Notes under the pieces: generated by a model
Database searches by the model: none
Told to the model about the DNA's origin: nothing
The model's input: only the letters and a program-made list of their open reading frames with translations
Position numbers and translations under genes: made by a program
NCBI GenBank assembly: GCA_963971305.1
Contig: OZ020306.1
Location: 63,213,022 to 63,277,021 of the forward strand
Reading direction: 5' to 3'
From: Arcuatula senhousia
Taxonomy: Eukaryota > Mollusca > Bivalvia > Mytilida > Mytilidae
Length of the DNA stretch: 64,000 bases
Shown here: positions 34,218 through 46,719 of the stretch, piece after piece
How the letters are laid out: every line of letters starts with the position of its first letter
Numbering within the stretch: the stretch's first letter is position 1

Positions 34218-34782
34218 TTTAAATTGTGATGAAAACTTATTCGCTTTGTCTATGAACTATGTTGATCGTTTTTTGACCACAGTTGACCTTCAAATATCGA
34301 GATTACAATTGTTAGGAGCTGTTGCACTTTTTCTGGCATCAAAATTTTCGGAAACCTCTCATATTTTAGCAGAAAAGCTAATCATTTTGACAGATAATAC
34401 ATATTCACTAGATGAACTTAAAACTTTGGAGCTACTGGTTTTAGATACACTGGAATGGAATCTGTCTGTTGTTACACCAAACAACTTTGTAGAGCAAGTA
34501 CTTGCTAGTGCTAATTTAGACAAATCAATCAAAGATAAAGTATATAAGCACTCCCGAGTCTTAATAGATGTGTTTAAAAGATTATGAATTCATTATGACC
34601 CCACCTTCCCTACAGCAAGCATTCAAGTCGCTTTAAAAGGATTGACTTTAACTGATGTAATTTTTAGCAAATCGGCATGTTATGTTAACCTTGATATGAA
34701 CTCTTTGAAATCGTGCCAGGAACAAATCGAACAGACACGAGAGTTTCATCTGAAATCTGACCAGGAAAACCAAGCATCTTGA
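34218..34782 (+). pseudogene. Cyclin D retropseudogene, copy 4
   Basis: Same fragment, frameshift and 7-bp loss (frame 34156-34587). Almost identical to copy 3 over the cyclin part. Confidence 0.85.
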
Positions 34783-36146
34783 CAATAGCTTGCCACAATG
34801 TGCACATTGAAAACATTTCAATTACAAGAACAAGCTCTTTTAGTCTTAAAGTTACTGAAATCATTGTATAAATGTCGGTAATGTAGTTTTTAAATGCATT
34901 TATTCATCCCCTCACAAACGCTAGGGGACTGATGGGATTACCCAAGCACCGGCTTCAGCGTCAGTATCCACTTACAGAAGAATTGTTAAGGTCCATTCAC
35001 AATTACTGCCAAGTGCCACATCAACCAAATTGGTATGGTTGATGCACCTAGTGATGCTAAGCACAATGCAAGCTTCAAATGCTGGCTGTGACCTACTTTT
35101 TTTGTATGAATCACAACTTACAAAATAATGGTTTAAGTCCATTCCCGCTTATTGACACTGCCACATCAACCATATTGGTATGGTTGAGGCACCTAGTGAT
35201 GATTAGCACAATGCATGCTTCAGATGCTGGCAGGCTAGTACAACTTCAACCAAATTGGTATGGTAGATGCATCAAGATGCATGGTTCAGATCCTGGCTGT
35301 GACCTTTTTCTGCATGGATGAGCACTTAAAATTTCAAAATTCAAGACAATTAAAATAGATATTTCGTTTATGTTACAATGTATCAAAGATGTATTTACAT
35401 ACATACATCAACATCAACAAAATTAAATCTTGATTGTAAGTTAACTAAGAGGTTTTTATACGACCGCAAATTTTTGCGATCGTATTATGTTGTGGCGATG
35501 TCGTCGTCGTCGTTGTCGGCGTCATCTGTAGACACCTTGGTTTCCGTGCAATAACTTTAGTTGTAGTGAGCCAACTGTGATAAAATTTTGATATGATGTT
35601 TGTAACCACTACAGGAAGGTTGGTATTGCATTTGGGGTTTCTGGCCCCTACCGCTTTAGAAAAAAGGCTAAAAGGAGCTAAAACGGGTGTATTGACAAAA
35701 CTGTTGTAGAAGGTTTATTATTCATTCGATTTTGAAAATTCTTTTTTTATTAAATTGCTCGTTCAATTCTGTCAACTAAATGTGTCAATGGTTTTGATGT
35801 ATATTGTACCGTTACATTGCTACAGGGGGGCCAAAGACGGACCACGCCCAAAAAATCAACTTTTTTATTTGTGGACTGATTTTCAAAATCTTTTTTTCAT
35901 TGGAATCCTTTTGAAAATACCTGCCTGCGTTTTTCAATCAGATTTGCAAGATATCTTACTGTTTTTGAGATAATAGGAGTCGAAGGGGTAAAAACGTTAT
36001 TTTATCAAGTTTGTCAAGGCAAATGGTTTTACACAAGAAATTTAGCTGTAGTGGGCCAGCCAATTGCTATGAAGATTTAATATAATGATTATATCCACTA
36101 AAGGAAGCTTTTTATTGCATTTGGTTTGTGGACATATTAGAAAAAT

Positions 36147-36711
36147 TTTAAATTGTGATGAAAACTTATTCGCTTTGTCTATGAACTATGTTGATCGTTT
36201 TTTGACCACAGTTGACCTTCAAATATCGAGATTACAATTGTTAGGAGCTGTTGCACTTTTTCTGGCATCAAAATTTTCGGAAACCTCTCATATTTTAGCA
36301 GAAAAGCTAATCATTTTGACAAATAATACATATTCACTAGATGAACTTAAAACTTTGGAGAAACTGGTTTTAGATACACTGGAATGGAATCTGTCTGTTG
36401 TTACACCAAACAACTTTGTAGAGCAAGTACTTGCTAGTGCTAATTTAGACAAATCAATCAAAGATAAAGTATATAAGCACTCCCGAGTCTTAATAGATGT
36501 GTTTAAAAGATTATGAATTCATTATGACCCCACCTTCCCTACAGCAAGCATTCAAGTCGCTTTAAAAGGATTGACTTTAACTGATGTAATTTTTAGCAAA
36601 TCGGCATGTTATGTTAACCTTGATATGAACTCTTTGAAATCGTGCCAGGAACAAATCGAACAGACACGAGAGTTTTATCTGAAATCTGACCAGGAAAACC
36701 AAGCATCTTGA
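36147..36711 (+). pseudogene. Cyclin D retropseudogene, copy 5
   Basis: Same fragment and frameshift (frame 36085-36516). Two substitutions change the encoded cyclin box (TDN to TNN, LEL to LEK), as expected without constraint. Confidence 0.85.
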
Positions 36712-37385
36712 CAATAGCTTGCCACAATGTGCACATTGAAAACATTTCAATTACAAGAACAAGCTCTTTTAGTCTTAAAGTTACTGAAATCATTGTATAA
36801 ATGTCGGTAATGTAGTTTTTAAATGCATTTATTCATCCCCTCACCAACGCTAGGGGACTGATGGGATTACCCAAGCACCGGCTTCAGCGTCAGTATCCAC
36901 TTACAGAAGAATTGTTAAGGTCCATTCACAATTACTGCCAAGTGCCACATCAACCAAATTGGTATGGTTGATACACCTAGTGATGCTAAGCACAATGCAA
37001 GCTTCAAATGCTGGCTGTGACCTACATTTTTTGTATGAATCACAACTTACAAAATAATGGTTTAAGTCCATTCCCGCTTATTGACACTGCCACATCAACC
37101 ATATTGGTATGGTTGAGGCACCTAGTGATGATTAGCACAATGCATGCTTCAGATGCTGGCAGGCTAGTACAACTTCAACCAAATTGGTATGGTAGATGCA
37201 TCAAGATGCATGGTTCAGATCCTGGCTGTGACCTTTTTCTGCATGGATGAGCACTTAAAATTTCAAAATTCAAGACAATTAAAATAGATATTTCGTTTAT
37301 GTTACAATGTATCAAAGATGTATTTACATACATACATCAACATCAACAAAATTAAATCTTGATTGTAAGTTAACTAAGTGGTTTT

Positions 37386-39420
37386 TATACGACCGCAAAT
37401 TTTTGCAATCGTATTATGTTGTGGCGATGTCGTCGTCGTCGTTGTCGGCGTCATCTGTAGACACCTTGGTTTCCGTGCAATAACTTTAGTTGTAGTGAGC
37501 CAACTGTGATAAAATTTTGATATGATGTTTGTAACCACTACAGGAAGGTTGGTATTGCATTTGGGGTTTCTGGCCCCTACCGCTTTAGAAAAAAAGGCTA
37601 AAAGGAGCTAAAACGGGTGTATTGACAAAACTGTTGTAGAAGGTTTATTATTCATTCGATTTTGAAAATTTTTTTTTTATTAAATTGCTCGTTAAATTCT
37701 GTCAACTAAATGTGTCAATGGTTTTGATGTATATTGTACCGTTACATTGCTACAGGGGGGCCAAGGACGGACCACGCCCAAAAAATCAACTTTTTTATTT
37801 GTGGACTGATTTTCAAAATCTTTTTTTTCGTTGGAATCCTTTTGAAAATACCTGCCTGCGTTTTTCAACCAGATTTGCAAGATCTCTTACTGTTTTTGAG
37901 ATAATAGGAGTCGAAGGGGTAAAAACGCTATTTTATCAAGTTTGTCAAGGCAAATGGTTTTACACAAGAAATTTAGCTGTAGTGGGCCAGCCAATTGCTA
38001 TGAAGTTTTAATATAATGATTATATCCACTAAAGGAAGCTTTTTATTGCATTTGGTTTGTGGACATATTAGAAAAAAGGGCTAAAACGGGTCAAAAATGT
38101 CAATGAATATAGAAATCAGATTTTGTTCTATTAAATGTTGATAAAGCCACGACGAATTAATTACCGCCCGCATGTGAAATTGTTTCCTTAAGAAAAAAAT
38201 ATAAATTTCTTCCGCCCGCATTTACCGGAAACCCGCCCGCGTCCGGAGTCAGAAGTTGTGTTCAATTTTTTTTTTATCTCCGCGTTTGAAAAATATTTGT
38301 CTTTTGCAAAGGTAAACAACCAAAAAATAGCCGATTTTCAACCATGTTTAAATAAATCAATGTAAGAGTCTTCCATTTGACATGCAATACGCAATTTTCG
38401 AGTTCATTGCTTTTCCGGAAAAATCCCTCAATTAGATAGAATTTATCACGTGACTTTACCAGTTTTTGAAGCAAACTGGTTTTCTGCCCCATAAGCTTAT
38501 TTAATGATAGATTCAAGTTACCGTGGTATTTTTCATCGGATGACCTCAGTTATACATGAAAAAACAACATGATTTAAATTGAAAACATTAAGGAAAATCC
38601 TTAGCTTATGTGTACATGTAAGGACAATAATGGGATATTAATGACACTATCTATGAACATCCAATTCACCATTGACCAAGGATTGTTTTTTATAAATATT
38701 TACAAGTTGTTATTGTTGTTTTATGTTTTTTTGCGAATAAAGATAGGAAGTCGGTCGTTTTTTATTTAATATTTTATCTTAAAATTTTGCCTTGCCAGCA
38801 AGATTCTGGGACATGGTCATACTTGTTTGGTGTAATTGACTGTCTCTTGGTCTGCTTGTGGCTATTGATAGAAAGCCAAGACAGCAACTTCTCAGAGAAA
38901 AAAAATCAACTAAAGACAATTATGTCCTGCTTAAATAATATATTAATCAATTGGAAAAGCCATTTACCACTGAGAACAAGCATTTGTTATACTTTAAATA
39001 GAAGTTTTTTTAATATTTCACTTATTTTCTTAAAAAACAAAAATAATCGCTCGCTTACCTCACTTTTACATTAAAAACCAGAAAAAAAAACTTTTTAAAA
39101 ATTTAAAAACAAGTCGCTCGCCTAAAAAAAAATCAGTCGCTCCTAAAAATCAGATACTCAAAAAAAAAATTTATAAAAATTATTTCGCTCGCTCGCTCCT
39201 TTTTTTAAAAGTCAAAATCCAAAGAACAAGAAATTAATTCTATGTGCCTAGATATATAAAAATATGCATTTTAAAGTCCACCACAGGATGCATGTGTCAA
39301 AAAACTTTGTATGTCCACCATGAGCTGCATGTGACCAAAGCAATAGATTATCCATATTGGGCCTCCAATGTACAGGGTTCATCCTGTTGCGGTCGTATCA
39401 TGCTGCGCTCGGCGTAGCTT
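37386..39420 (+). mobile_element. Probable full-length TATACGACCGCAA element, about 2.0 kb
   Basis: The start TATACGACCGCAAATTTTTG and the end region CCTGTTGCGGTCGTATCATG are inverted relative to each other. No long frame is present. The interior includes CCGCCCGCAT motifs (38165-38240) and repeated TCGCTCGC (39050-39200). The terminal pairing suggests a non-autonomous DNA element, but a target duplication was not identified. Confidence 0.45.
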
Positions 39421-39493
39421 TTTTATAAATTTCTGGTTAAGTCTTGTCAATTACTGGATACTAAGTGGACGGTTTATTATTGCAACCCCTTTT

Positions 39494-40375
39494 TTAGCTC
39501 ACCTGGACATAAGGTCCATTTGAGCTATTGCCATCACTTGGCGTCCGTCGTCGTCTGTCGTCATCTGTCGTCTGTCGTCGTCTGTTAACATTTTACAAAA
39601 ATATTCTCCCCCATGAAACCACTGAACAGAATTTTATTAAACATGGTGTGAGTGGTCCTTAGGGTGTCCTGCACCAAACTTGAGTTTCGATTTTTGATCC
39701 TTCAAAAAACATGGCCATCGTTACTAAAAATAGACCAGAAGGGTCAGACTACTGTTTTTGGCTTGTAAATCAAAAAGTATAAGAGATAGATGAAATTTGA
39801 TGCCACCTTACTGCTTCAGCATCAAAAGTTCTACAAAAGTGTCCATTTGGTCGAATTTGTCAGATGATCCCTTATAGGGGTTACAGCCCCTTAAAGGTGA
39901 AAAATAGCGTTTTTCATGTTTTTGGCTTATAAAATGAAAACTATTGCAGATAGAGAAAAGCTGTTGCTTGCTTAAATGTTAAGCTCATTTAGCTCTACAA
40001 AAGTCTCCATAGGGTCGAAATTGTCAGATGCCCCCTTATTGGGGTTACGGCCCTTTAAATGCGAAAAATAGTGTTTTTGGTCTTTGGAATACAAACTATT
40101 GCAGATAGAGGAAAGCTGTTGCTTGCTTAAATGTTCAGCTCATTAAGCTCTACAAAAATCTCCATAGGTGTGAAGTTGTCAGATGACCTTTTATAGGGGT
40201 TACAGCCCCTTCAAGGCAAAAAATAGTGTTTTTGGCCTACAGAATGAAAACTATTCTGAAGATAGAGATAAGCTTTTTCTTGCTTAAACATTCAGCTCAT
40301 TTAGCTATACAAAAGTCTTAATAGGGTTCACATCAAGACCAGGTGAGCGATTCAGGCTCCTGTGAGCCTCTTGTT
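39494..40375 (+). repeat. AGCTCACCTGG dispersed repeat, near complete
   Basis: Starts TTTTTAGCTCACCTGG and ends CCAGGTGAGCGATTCAGG, so the ends are inverted. Inside are units of about 120-130 bp with CTGTTGCTTGCTTAAATGTT and GGGGTTACAGCCCC. GTCGTCTGTCGTC near 39545 is a microsatellite. A partial copy lies at 20050. Confidence 0.8.
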
Positions 40376-40479
40376 CCATTTTGAAATTAGGGACCAAAAG
40401 GGTTCAAAATCGAAACTTTGTTTATTGTCCAATTTCAAAATATTTTGTATGCTCATAAATTATTGTCAAGTAGTCGTGG

Positions 40480-40690
40480 GGTGGGGTAGGGGGTAGGAGG
40501 GGGTATGATCCCGAAGTCCCGGCAAATAAAACAAGAAATCCCGGATTCCCGCGAAAATAAATGTGTGATTCCCGCATCCCTAAAAACGAAAATGGCTAAA
40601 TCCCGTTCCCGTGAAGGGTTTTCCCGAATTCCCGTTGAAATAAATGGGCTTTCCTGCTGTCCCGCAAAAGGTCCTACCCTCAGTAGTGGA
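40480..40690. repeat. TCCCG-rich degenerate repeat
   Basis: A locally GC-rich stretch with about ten copies of TCCCG or CCCGG spaced irregularly by AT-rich text such as GAAATAAATG. It breaks the general base composition. The overlapping frames on both strands are by-products. Confidence 0.6.
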
Positions 40691-41256
40691 TTTACATAAT
40701 TGATGATTAAATTGTGTGACACTTCTCACTTATTGCCTTTATGGGCCAAAAGGGGCAAAATTAAAGGTATTAGATACCCTTTATTAGGGACCAAAAGGGG
40801 TAAAACTTTTGTAAGTGTAATTTATTTTTGTCGGCTTTTGGAAAAAAATATTGTATTGACAAAACGTAGTCAGTCCACCATGGGCAGCATAATTATGTGT
40901 CCAGAATACAAGTACCAAAACGGGTATAAAAAAGTAATTGACAGAGCACTTGACTATCCATATTAGGCCTAAAACATTCAGTGTTTAACATGTTGCGCTC
41001 GTATCATGCTCATTTGGGGACGCTTTTTATTTGATGAATTTTTAGAATAAGTTAAAGCATTCGTATACAGATATACATTTAAGAATAAACAAATTACGCC
41101 AGTGCTATTTGCAATACACGGACCTCTTGTCTGAAAACAAACTTTCTACTGAAATTAAAAACCCAAGCAAAATCTGACTTTTCTCGCGCATTTCGGACCC
41201 ATGCAATATGAACTGGAATAAGAGAATGAACAAGTCTAAGAGGTTACTATGTTAAA
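40691..41256. other. No gene seen; TATACGACC-type repeat remnants
   Basis: CCAAAAGGGGCAAAA and TGTTGCGCTCGTATCATGCT resemble the right end of the element at 37.4-39.4 kb. No coding content recognised. Confidence 0.45.
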
Positions 41257-41716
41257 ATGAAAAAAAAAATACTCAGAGCGTGTACAAGCAGAGGAAATGT
41301 TGGTAAAGAGACTGCACAGTCTCATTGCTCATTACAAATTATTGAATGCAAGTTTATAGATAGGTTGAAAGGGAATGGTGTATTCGCTGTTGAGAATATT
41401 AAAAAGGGAGTAACACTTGTTGATATCGTGGACAGTTCAAGAGCATGAATTACGAGAACGACAATATGCAAAAGAAAATTTACCTCCAGTCTCAATATTT
41501 AATCTGTCAGATAATAAGATGTTAGATGGAAATGTTGGTGAGGATGGTCAGAAATTTGAACCTAATGAAAATATTGCCAGGTTTTTTAATCACTCAAAAA
41601 AATATCCAAATTGTAAACTAGAAGCAGTGGATAGTCTATCTGGTAGAAAATTGAACCTGGTCTCTAAAATAAATATGCCTAAAAGGTGTGAACTTGGAAT
41701 TATAACAGACAGATAA
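41257..41716 (+). pseudogene. SET-domain (KMT5A-like) histone methyltransferase remnant
   Basis: The first frame reads LKGNGVFAVENIKKGVTLVD, the opening beta strands of a SET domain (normally KGRGVFA). After a frameshift between about 41415 and 41450 the second frame reads EHELRERQYAKEN and later IARFFNHSKKYPNCKLEA, holding the NHS motif that forms the cofactor pocket, and ends ELGIITDR where active enzymes have E-L-x-Y-D-Y. The order and spacing resemble KMT5A/SETD8, which monomethylates H4K20, but the catalytic Tyr region is lost. It has no introns and is preceded by an A-rich run, which fits a retrocopy. Confidence 0.6.
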
Positions 41717-42590
41717 AGCATCAGGAGCTGTCCTTGGCTTGCACATTAAAAAATCATGAGCACAAGTACGAGATTATGTTCATGCATGATACAATATTTA
41801 TAACACTGATAAATCTTCAGTTATAACTTTATTTATGATGAAATTAGGAAAAGCTTTGGTTGGACTTTTTTCATGTAGGGGCAAAGATTTTCGATGTCAT
41901 AGTCGACGTTAGGGTAACGTCGAATAACAGTTAATTAAAATTTTCCGCCTTTTTAGTTATTTCACCGAGTGTTATAAACGATTTCTGTTCGCTCATAAAT
42001 CTCGATATTCCACTGCTATCTATGTAATAATTTCTATATAATTGGCTTGTAGCACCTTTTTATCACTACATCTTAAGTCAGATTTAACGACACGAAAGCA
42101 AGGATTTTGCATAATTCAATGCATGCTTCTTGCACATGCAACTAAACTTGCGAAAACAACATGAGATTTTCTTTTTTAACAAAACTTTAGGAAAACACCA
42201 TGAGTTTCATTACAAAAGAGGTTGACTTTTATTTACATTTTATATGTAGTTTATTTTTATTTCCTGTACCAAGTCAGGACCATTGTCGTCTTCTTTTTTG
42301 AATAATATAATACAGGTACCTTTATAATCTATAGAACGTAGTTGCCTACAAGGATATTGGTTGGTTCTTTTTATTCCTTTTGTATGTTATCAACAATTAG
42401 TCTTTAAGATTGTGTTTTGTGGTTTACATTTTCAGACGCTGTGGGCATGCCGAAAGTGTTTTTTTTCTTTTTATCATTCCTGCCTTTTTCCAATTCCTTA
42501 TTATTCAACAGTAGGAGGTCCATTTTTGCTGAAAAAAATCTGTCAGTTTAAGTTTGATTTTATGGTAAAAAGCAATATATGATGATATCT
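41717..42590. other. No gene seen
   Basis: AT-rich sequence. TGTACCAAGTCAGGACCATT at about 42266 matches the dispersed 3' UTR-like repeat at 25519 and 56513. Confidence 0.45.
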
Positions 42591-42720
42591 TTTATTATAC
42601 CCTGCCGTTTAAAAATGAAAGGGGTGTCAGTCCTTTCCTTACCCATTAAAATTTCTTGTGATTGATATTTGGCTGTGGGGGTATTTATTTGTGAACTACT
42701 GCTCACATTTTGCTAGTTTC
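42591..42720. repeat. Short dispersed repeat with ATACCCTGCCG start
   Basis: ATTATACCCTGCCG, GGCTGTGGGGGTAT and GTGAACTACTGCTCAC echo the structure of the CCCCCCGCAAAC family (4.04 and 6.67 kb), as a diverged relative. Confidence 0.4.
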
Positions 42721-43000
42721 AAATTAAAAAAAAAATAGGTCATCAAGCTTTTTTTTTTGCAATATAGGTTTAAAGTATGCCCACATTACAATCAATTGTG
42801 CATGAAAGTCCAAATAATAAGCAGGATAAATGCTCAGAAGCATTTTCCTATCAACCCAAAACTTTTTTTCATTTTATAAAAAATAAACATTTAGCATTAT
42901 ATTTCAATCAATTCATAACATTTTGGTCATTTTTTATTTGTACAAGGACACAACATGTCTCCTCATTGGTTTATATTATTATACATTTGTATTTTGGCAG

Positions 43001-43033
43001 TTGGGAATGGTTTACACATGAACTATCTCGCTG
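43001..43033 (+). other. Exon-like block, copy 1 (33 nt, phase 1-1)
   Basis: Between a TATTTTGGCAG acceptor and a GTAGAAG donor, 33 nt read VGNGLHMNYLA in phase 1. A second copy lies 233 bp downstream. There is no neighbouring exon that I can name. Confidence 0.3.
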
Positions 43034-43233
43034 GTAGAAGTTTTTTTTTTAAATTACATTTATACTATTTTACCTATGAGGTTTATACATGTTATATTGT
43101 TTGTATGTTTAAACTCATGTTTGTATGTGTTGTACATGTTTATGTTATTTACCATTGTATACATGTATGTACTACAACCCAAATGGGTTAAAGTTTCAAA
43201 TAAAGTAAAGATTATACATTTGTATTTTGGCAG

Positions 43234-43266
43234 TTGGGAATGGCTTACACATGAACTATCTTGCTG
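43234..43266 (+). other. Exon-like block, copy 2 (33 nt, phase 1-1)
   Basis: It differs from 43001-43033 at two positions (GGT/GGC and CTC/CTT), both silent in phase 1, with splice sites kept. About 80 bp including flanks are duplicated. Confidence 0.3.
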
Positions 43267-45059
43267 GTAGAAGTTTTTTTTAATTACATTTATTAATGTG
43301 TATTTGATGCATTTGTTGAACTATAAATGTACTATGATTCAATTTTATTAATAAACCTTATAATTTTGTGTGTTTACATAGTGGAGATATGAACGCTAAC
43401 CTAATTCCAATAGTTCTACCTCACCTTCGTTGAGGCAAAATAAAAATCACAGCAAACTCCTTCTTAGCGAATCATGTCCCCTCACAACAAGGCTTATTCA
43501 CTGGTGAAATATTATTTCCATATTACAAATAATACTTGGAATATGGACTTGAACCAAGGACTAAACCAGTCAATCATGCATAAAACATATGTCCCAGTGA
43601 ATGTAGTTGGTTGTGTCATCCAACTCACATGTAGTACTAATATATATAGTACCTAACCAAAGCCAATCATTCATAAGATACAAGTCACAGAAATTAATTC
43701 ATATATAGTCAATCCTGTCACCTGACAAAAACCCCGAGGGTAATCACAAGCCTGGTCGTCAGACTTGTCTGACACGATTTACCATAAAATTTCTAATATT
43801 TTGTTGCTGAAATGTTAGATTTTTAAATTCTAAATTGTTTAAAACACCAGGTTTCTTTCCTTGTAATACACATGGTCGATATCCTAGGTGCTGGATTTGG
43901 CTTCCTTGTTAGAACTTTTTGGTTTTGAGTACTTTTCGTTTTCAACAGTTTGAGTTTGACCTTCCAATGTTTTGATTTAAATGCTACTGATGAGAGGTTA
44001 CTCCTTGAAATATCGATATATAGCATATCCAAATTAATCGTTTATACCCGCGTTTTGGTATTTGTAATTTTATAGCCATACTACATATAATACCTGATAT
44101 AAACCCTTAACCATGAACCTTCAGGTCCAGAAACAAAGAGGCACCAATGGGGCACAAATGTCTAAAGGATCGAAGGCAAAATAGGTCAACACAAACGGAA
44201 CAAGCACAAACAAACTAGAAACACAAAAACACATAAACATCAAGCTGCCAAAGCGACCTCAAGTCTTAACAAGACTGAATTAGGTGTTCCGGAAGAGTAA
44301 GCAGTTCCTGTTTGTTGCAACACATCCGTCGCTTTGCCCAATGATAACGTAGAATGTCAAATCTGGTATAGGTGAACAAAACAAAAGTCTATGACAAACC
44401 AACATCTGCACTCATCTTAGAGACAGAAAATCCATATCTCCATGCATTTAATTTTAAAACTGCGTCTGATGCGTGTTTTGTTTATACAAGACTCACCAGA
44501 GACGCTCAATCGAAAAGTTGAAAGGTCAAATAAGCATGGATATGAAGAGCAAAATCTAGTATGTATAAATCCAAAACGTCAAAAAGTATACCAAAATTAA
44601 ACCAAGGTTTAACTCGTGTATGCATGGAAGTAGAATAGCCATAGGATGTTAACAATTTAGAAATTTGAACTGAAAATTTAGACTGATGCGTCTCCAAAAC
44701 ACAAGTGTTGGTTTCGGAGCACCTACAATAATAGAACGAACAAAGTCAACAACAATTGTAGAACAAAAGTGAACTCAGATGCTCAGGAAGGGTAAGCAGT
44801 CCCTTAAGGTGTTCGTGGCGATCATTTGGGTCAAGTCTCATCCGGTGTAGAGAGCTAATTCCATAAAAACTAGGACAAACTATCTGTACTGCTTATAAAA
44901 TATTTGTCAACATAAACCTTAATTCTGTGTTTCGTAGAAATTCATTAGTAAAGAGAACAACAATTTTTGTGCAACATAACCCAATCTTTGAAATTATGGA
45001 AGATTGAATCATCAAGAAATCCTTTTAATTTTGTATGGTTTAATCAACAAACAAGAGTT

Positions 45060-45600
45060 AACACTTAAGTATGCCTCGCCTGCCGGCACCATCAGAAACA
45101 ATTATTCTTTCTTGCTTCCACTATATTTTGAATTTACATGGATTTTCAGTTTCTGAGATCAAAAGATGTTTATAGAACTTAAATATCGCTAATATACGTA
45201 ATAAAAATAATCATCAAAGTCACTCAACCAGAAAATCAAGGTCAAAATATGGGCATGCAACTGTGCTAAGCTATTACTAGGGCATATGCATACCAAGTTC
45301 ATCAACCTAGGACCAATCATACTTGAGATATCAAGGTACTCATAAAACCTTAACGTATTGAAAATTGTCAAAGTCACTCAACCGCAAAATCAAGGTCAAG
45401 GTCAAAAGATGGGGATGCAACTGTGCTAAGCTACTACTGGGGCATATGCATACTAAGTTTTATCAACCTAGGACCTATAGTTCTTGAGATATGGAGGTGC
45501 TCGCAAAACTTTTACATTGCTATTATATGTATTAAAAATTGTTAAAGTCACTCAGCCGAAAAATCAAGGTCAAGGTCAAAAGATGGAGATGCTGCAAGCA
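45060..45600 (-). repeat. 175-bp tandem repeat family, reverse orientation
   Basis: Complement of the 2.79-kb family: CTCGCCTGCCGGCACCATCA at the left, then units with CCTAGGACC and ACTTGAGATATC. Its right edge runs into unrelated sequence (GCAAGCAGGTGGCAG). Present again in the right duplication copy at 58590-59120. Confidence 0.75.
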
Positions 45601-46019
45601 GGTGGCAGTTTTACACGCTAAAAAGTTCCTATAGGGAATCATTCCCAAACCGGAAGTCAGCATCGTGTTCACTACATTATATCTCAACTCCGCTAAATAG
45701 TGCAAGACAGACTTACAACAATGACTTGCAAATACATCTCCTAAAAAGTTTCAATATGTTCCTGACGGTAAGGAAATCTGGTTATGAACTTATTATGAAG
45801 AAATATACAAAATATATCATATAAAATACGAGTCCTTTAGTTATGTATATTATATCAAGGTTAGTTCTTTGGTCTTTTGTCAAGGAATAAAACTTATTAT
45901 TAATTTTTATATAATTCCTTGCTTTTATTAAGGGGTATTGCTATAGAATGAACTTTAGCATGCTAGCTGAGACGAATTCAATTACCACTGAAACGTATTT
46001 AAATCACATACCTGTTAAT

Positions 46020-46140
46020 ATGGTGTAAAATTAATATTTTATACAATGATGCCTGAGGGGAATACTAAATATTTTATACAATGATGCCTGAGGGGAATTA
46101 CTAAATTTTGTATACGATGATGCCTGAGGGGAATACTGGC
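46020..46140 (+). repeat. Three isolated units with the minisatellite core
   Basis: GATGCCTGAGGGGAAT appears three times with a different spacer (TACTAAATATTTTATACAAT). It may be an ancestral or diverged satellite seed, 600 bp before the main array. Confidence 0.7.
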
Positions 46141-46719
46141 CACAAATGGACAATTCATACGAAAAGTCCTTATCTAGATAAAGAAATTTACCACATAATT
46201 TTTTGCCAGCCCTTTTATAATTGATGACCCCCCCATTGATAAAAGAATCCTACCGAAATAGCAGTTTTCAACATCCAATAATAATTTAAAAGACTCGTTA
46301 CTTATACAAAAATACTATGAATAAGAATAAGAATATTTATTATGCCAATTACCGACCTTTTCAGGTATGATGAATTAACATTGGATGATTTAACTGATTT
46401 AACATATATACATATAACAAACAAGACATATCAAAACAATACATGGTACTGACACATATAAATACATGGCAACATATATTAATAAAATGATATATATAAT
46501 TTTTCCAATCGTTAACTGTCCATCCTTTTGTGGTATCACGTACAGCTGATTCGCTATTTCAGAGCTTGTGGAAATTTTACATCAATATCCTTCGTAGAGC
46601 CTCACGGCTGACCGAGAAATTATTGACATAATTAAGGTTATGTTGCTCTTCGGTTGTTGTCGTTATTCGAGAAATCATGGGCTCATAGACAGATATGAGG
46701 TTTCCATCTGTTTCTATTA

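Larger units (their letters stand above)
28420..38076 (+). repeat. Five head-to-tail units of about 1.93 kb containing the cyclin D pseudogene
   Basis: Unit starts, set by TTTAAATTGTGATGAAAAC, fall at 28420, 30355, 32288, 34218 and 36147; the last unit ends near 38076, where AGAAAAA runs on into unique GGGCTAAAACGGG. Each unit holds the cyclin D fragment, its 3' UTR-like region, and the left part of a dispersed element that begins TATACGACCGCAA. The junction AGAAAAA/TTTTAAATTG is identical in all internal joins, so one event founded the array, which then spread by unequal exchange. Confidence 0.95.

Noticed and set aside
42777..43191. Overlapping 78-86-residue frames
   Set aside because: Low-complexity T-rich translation without family similarity; only the 33-nt duplicated block inside was worth noting.
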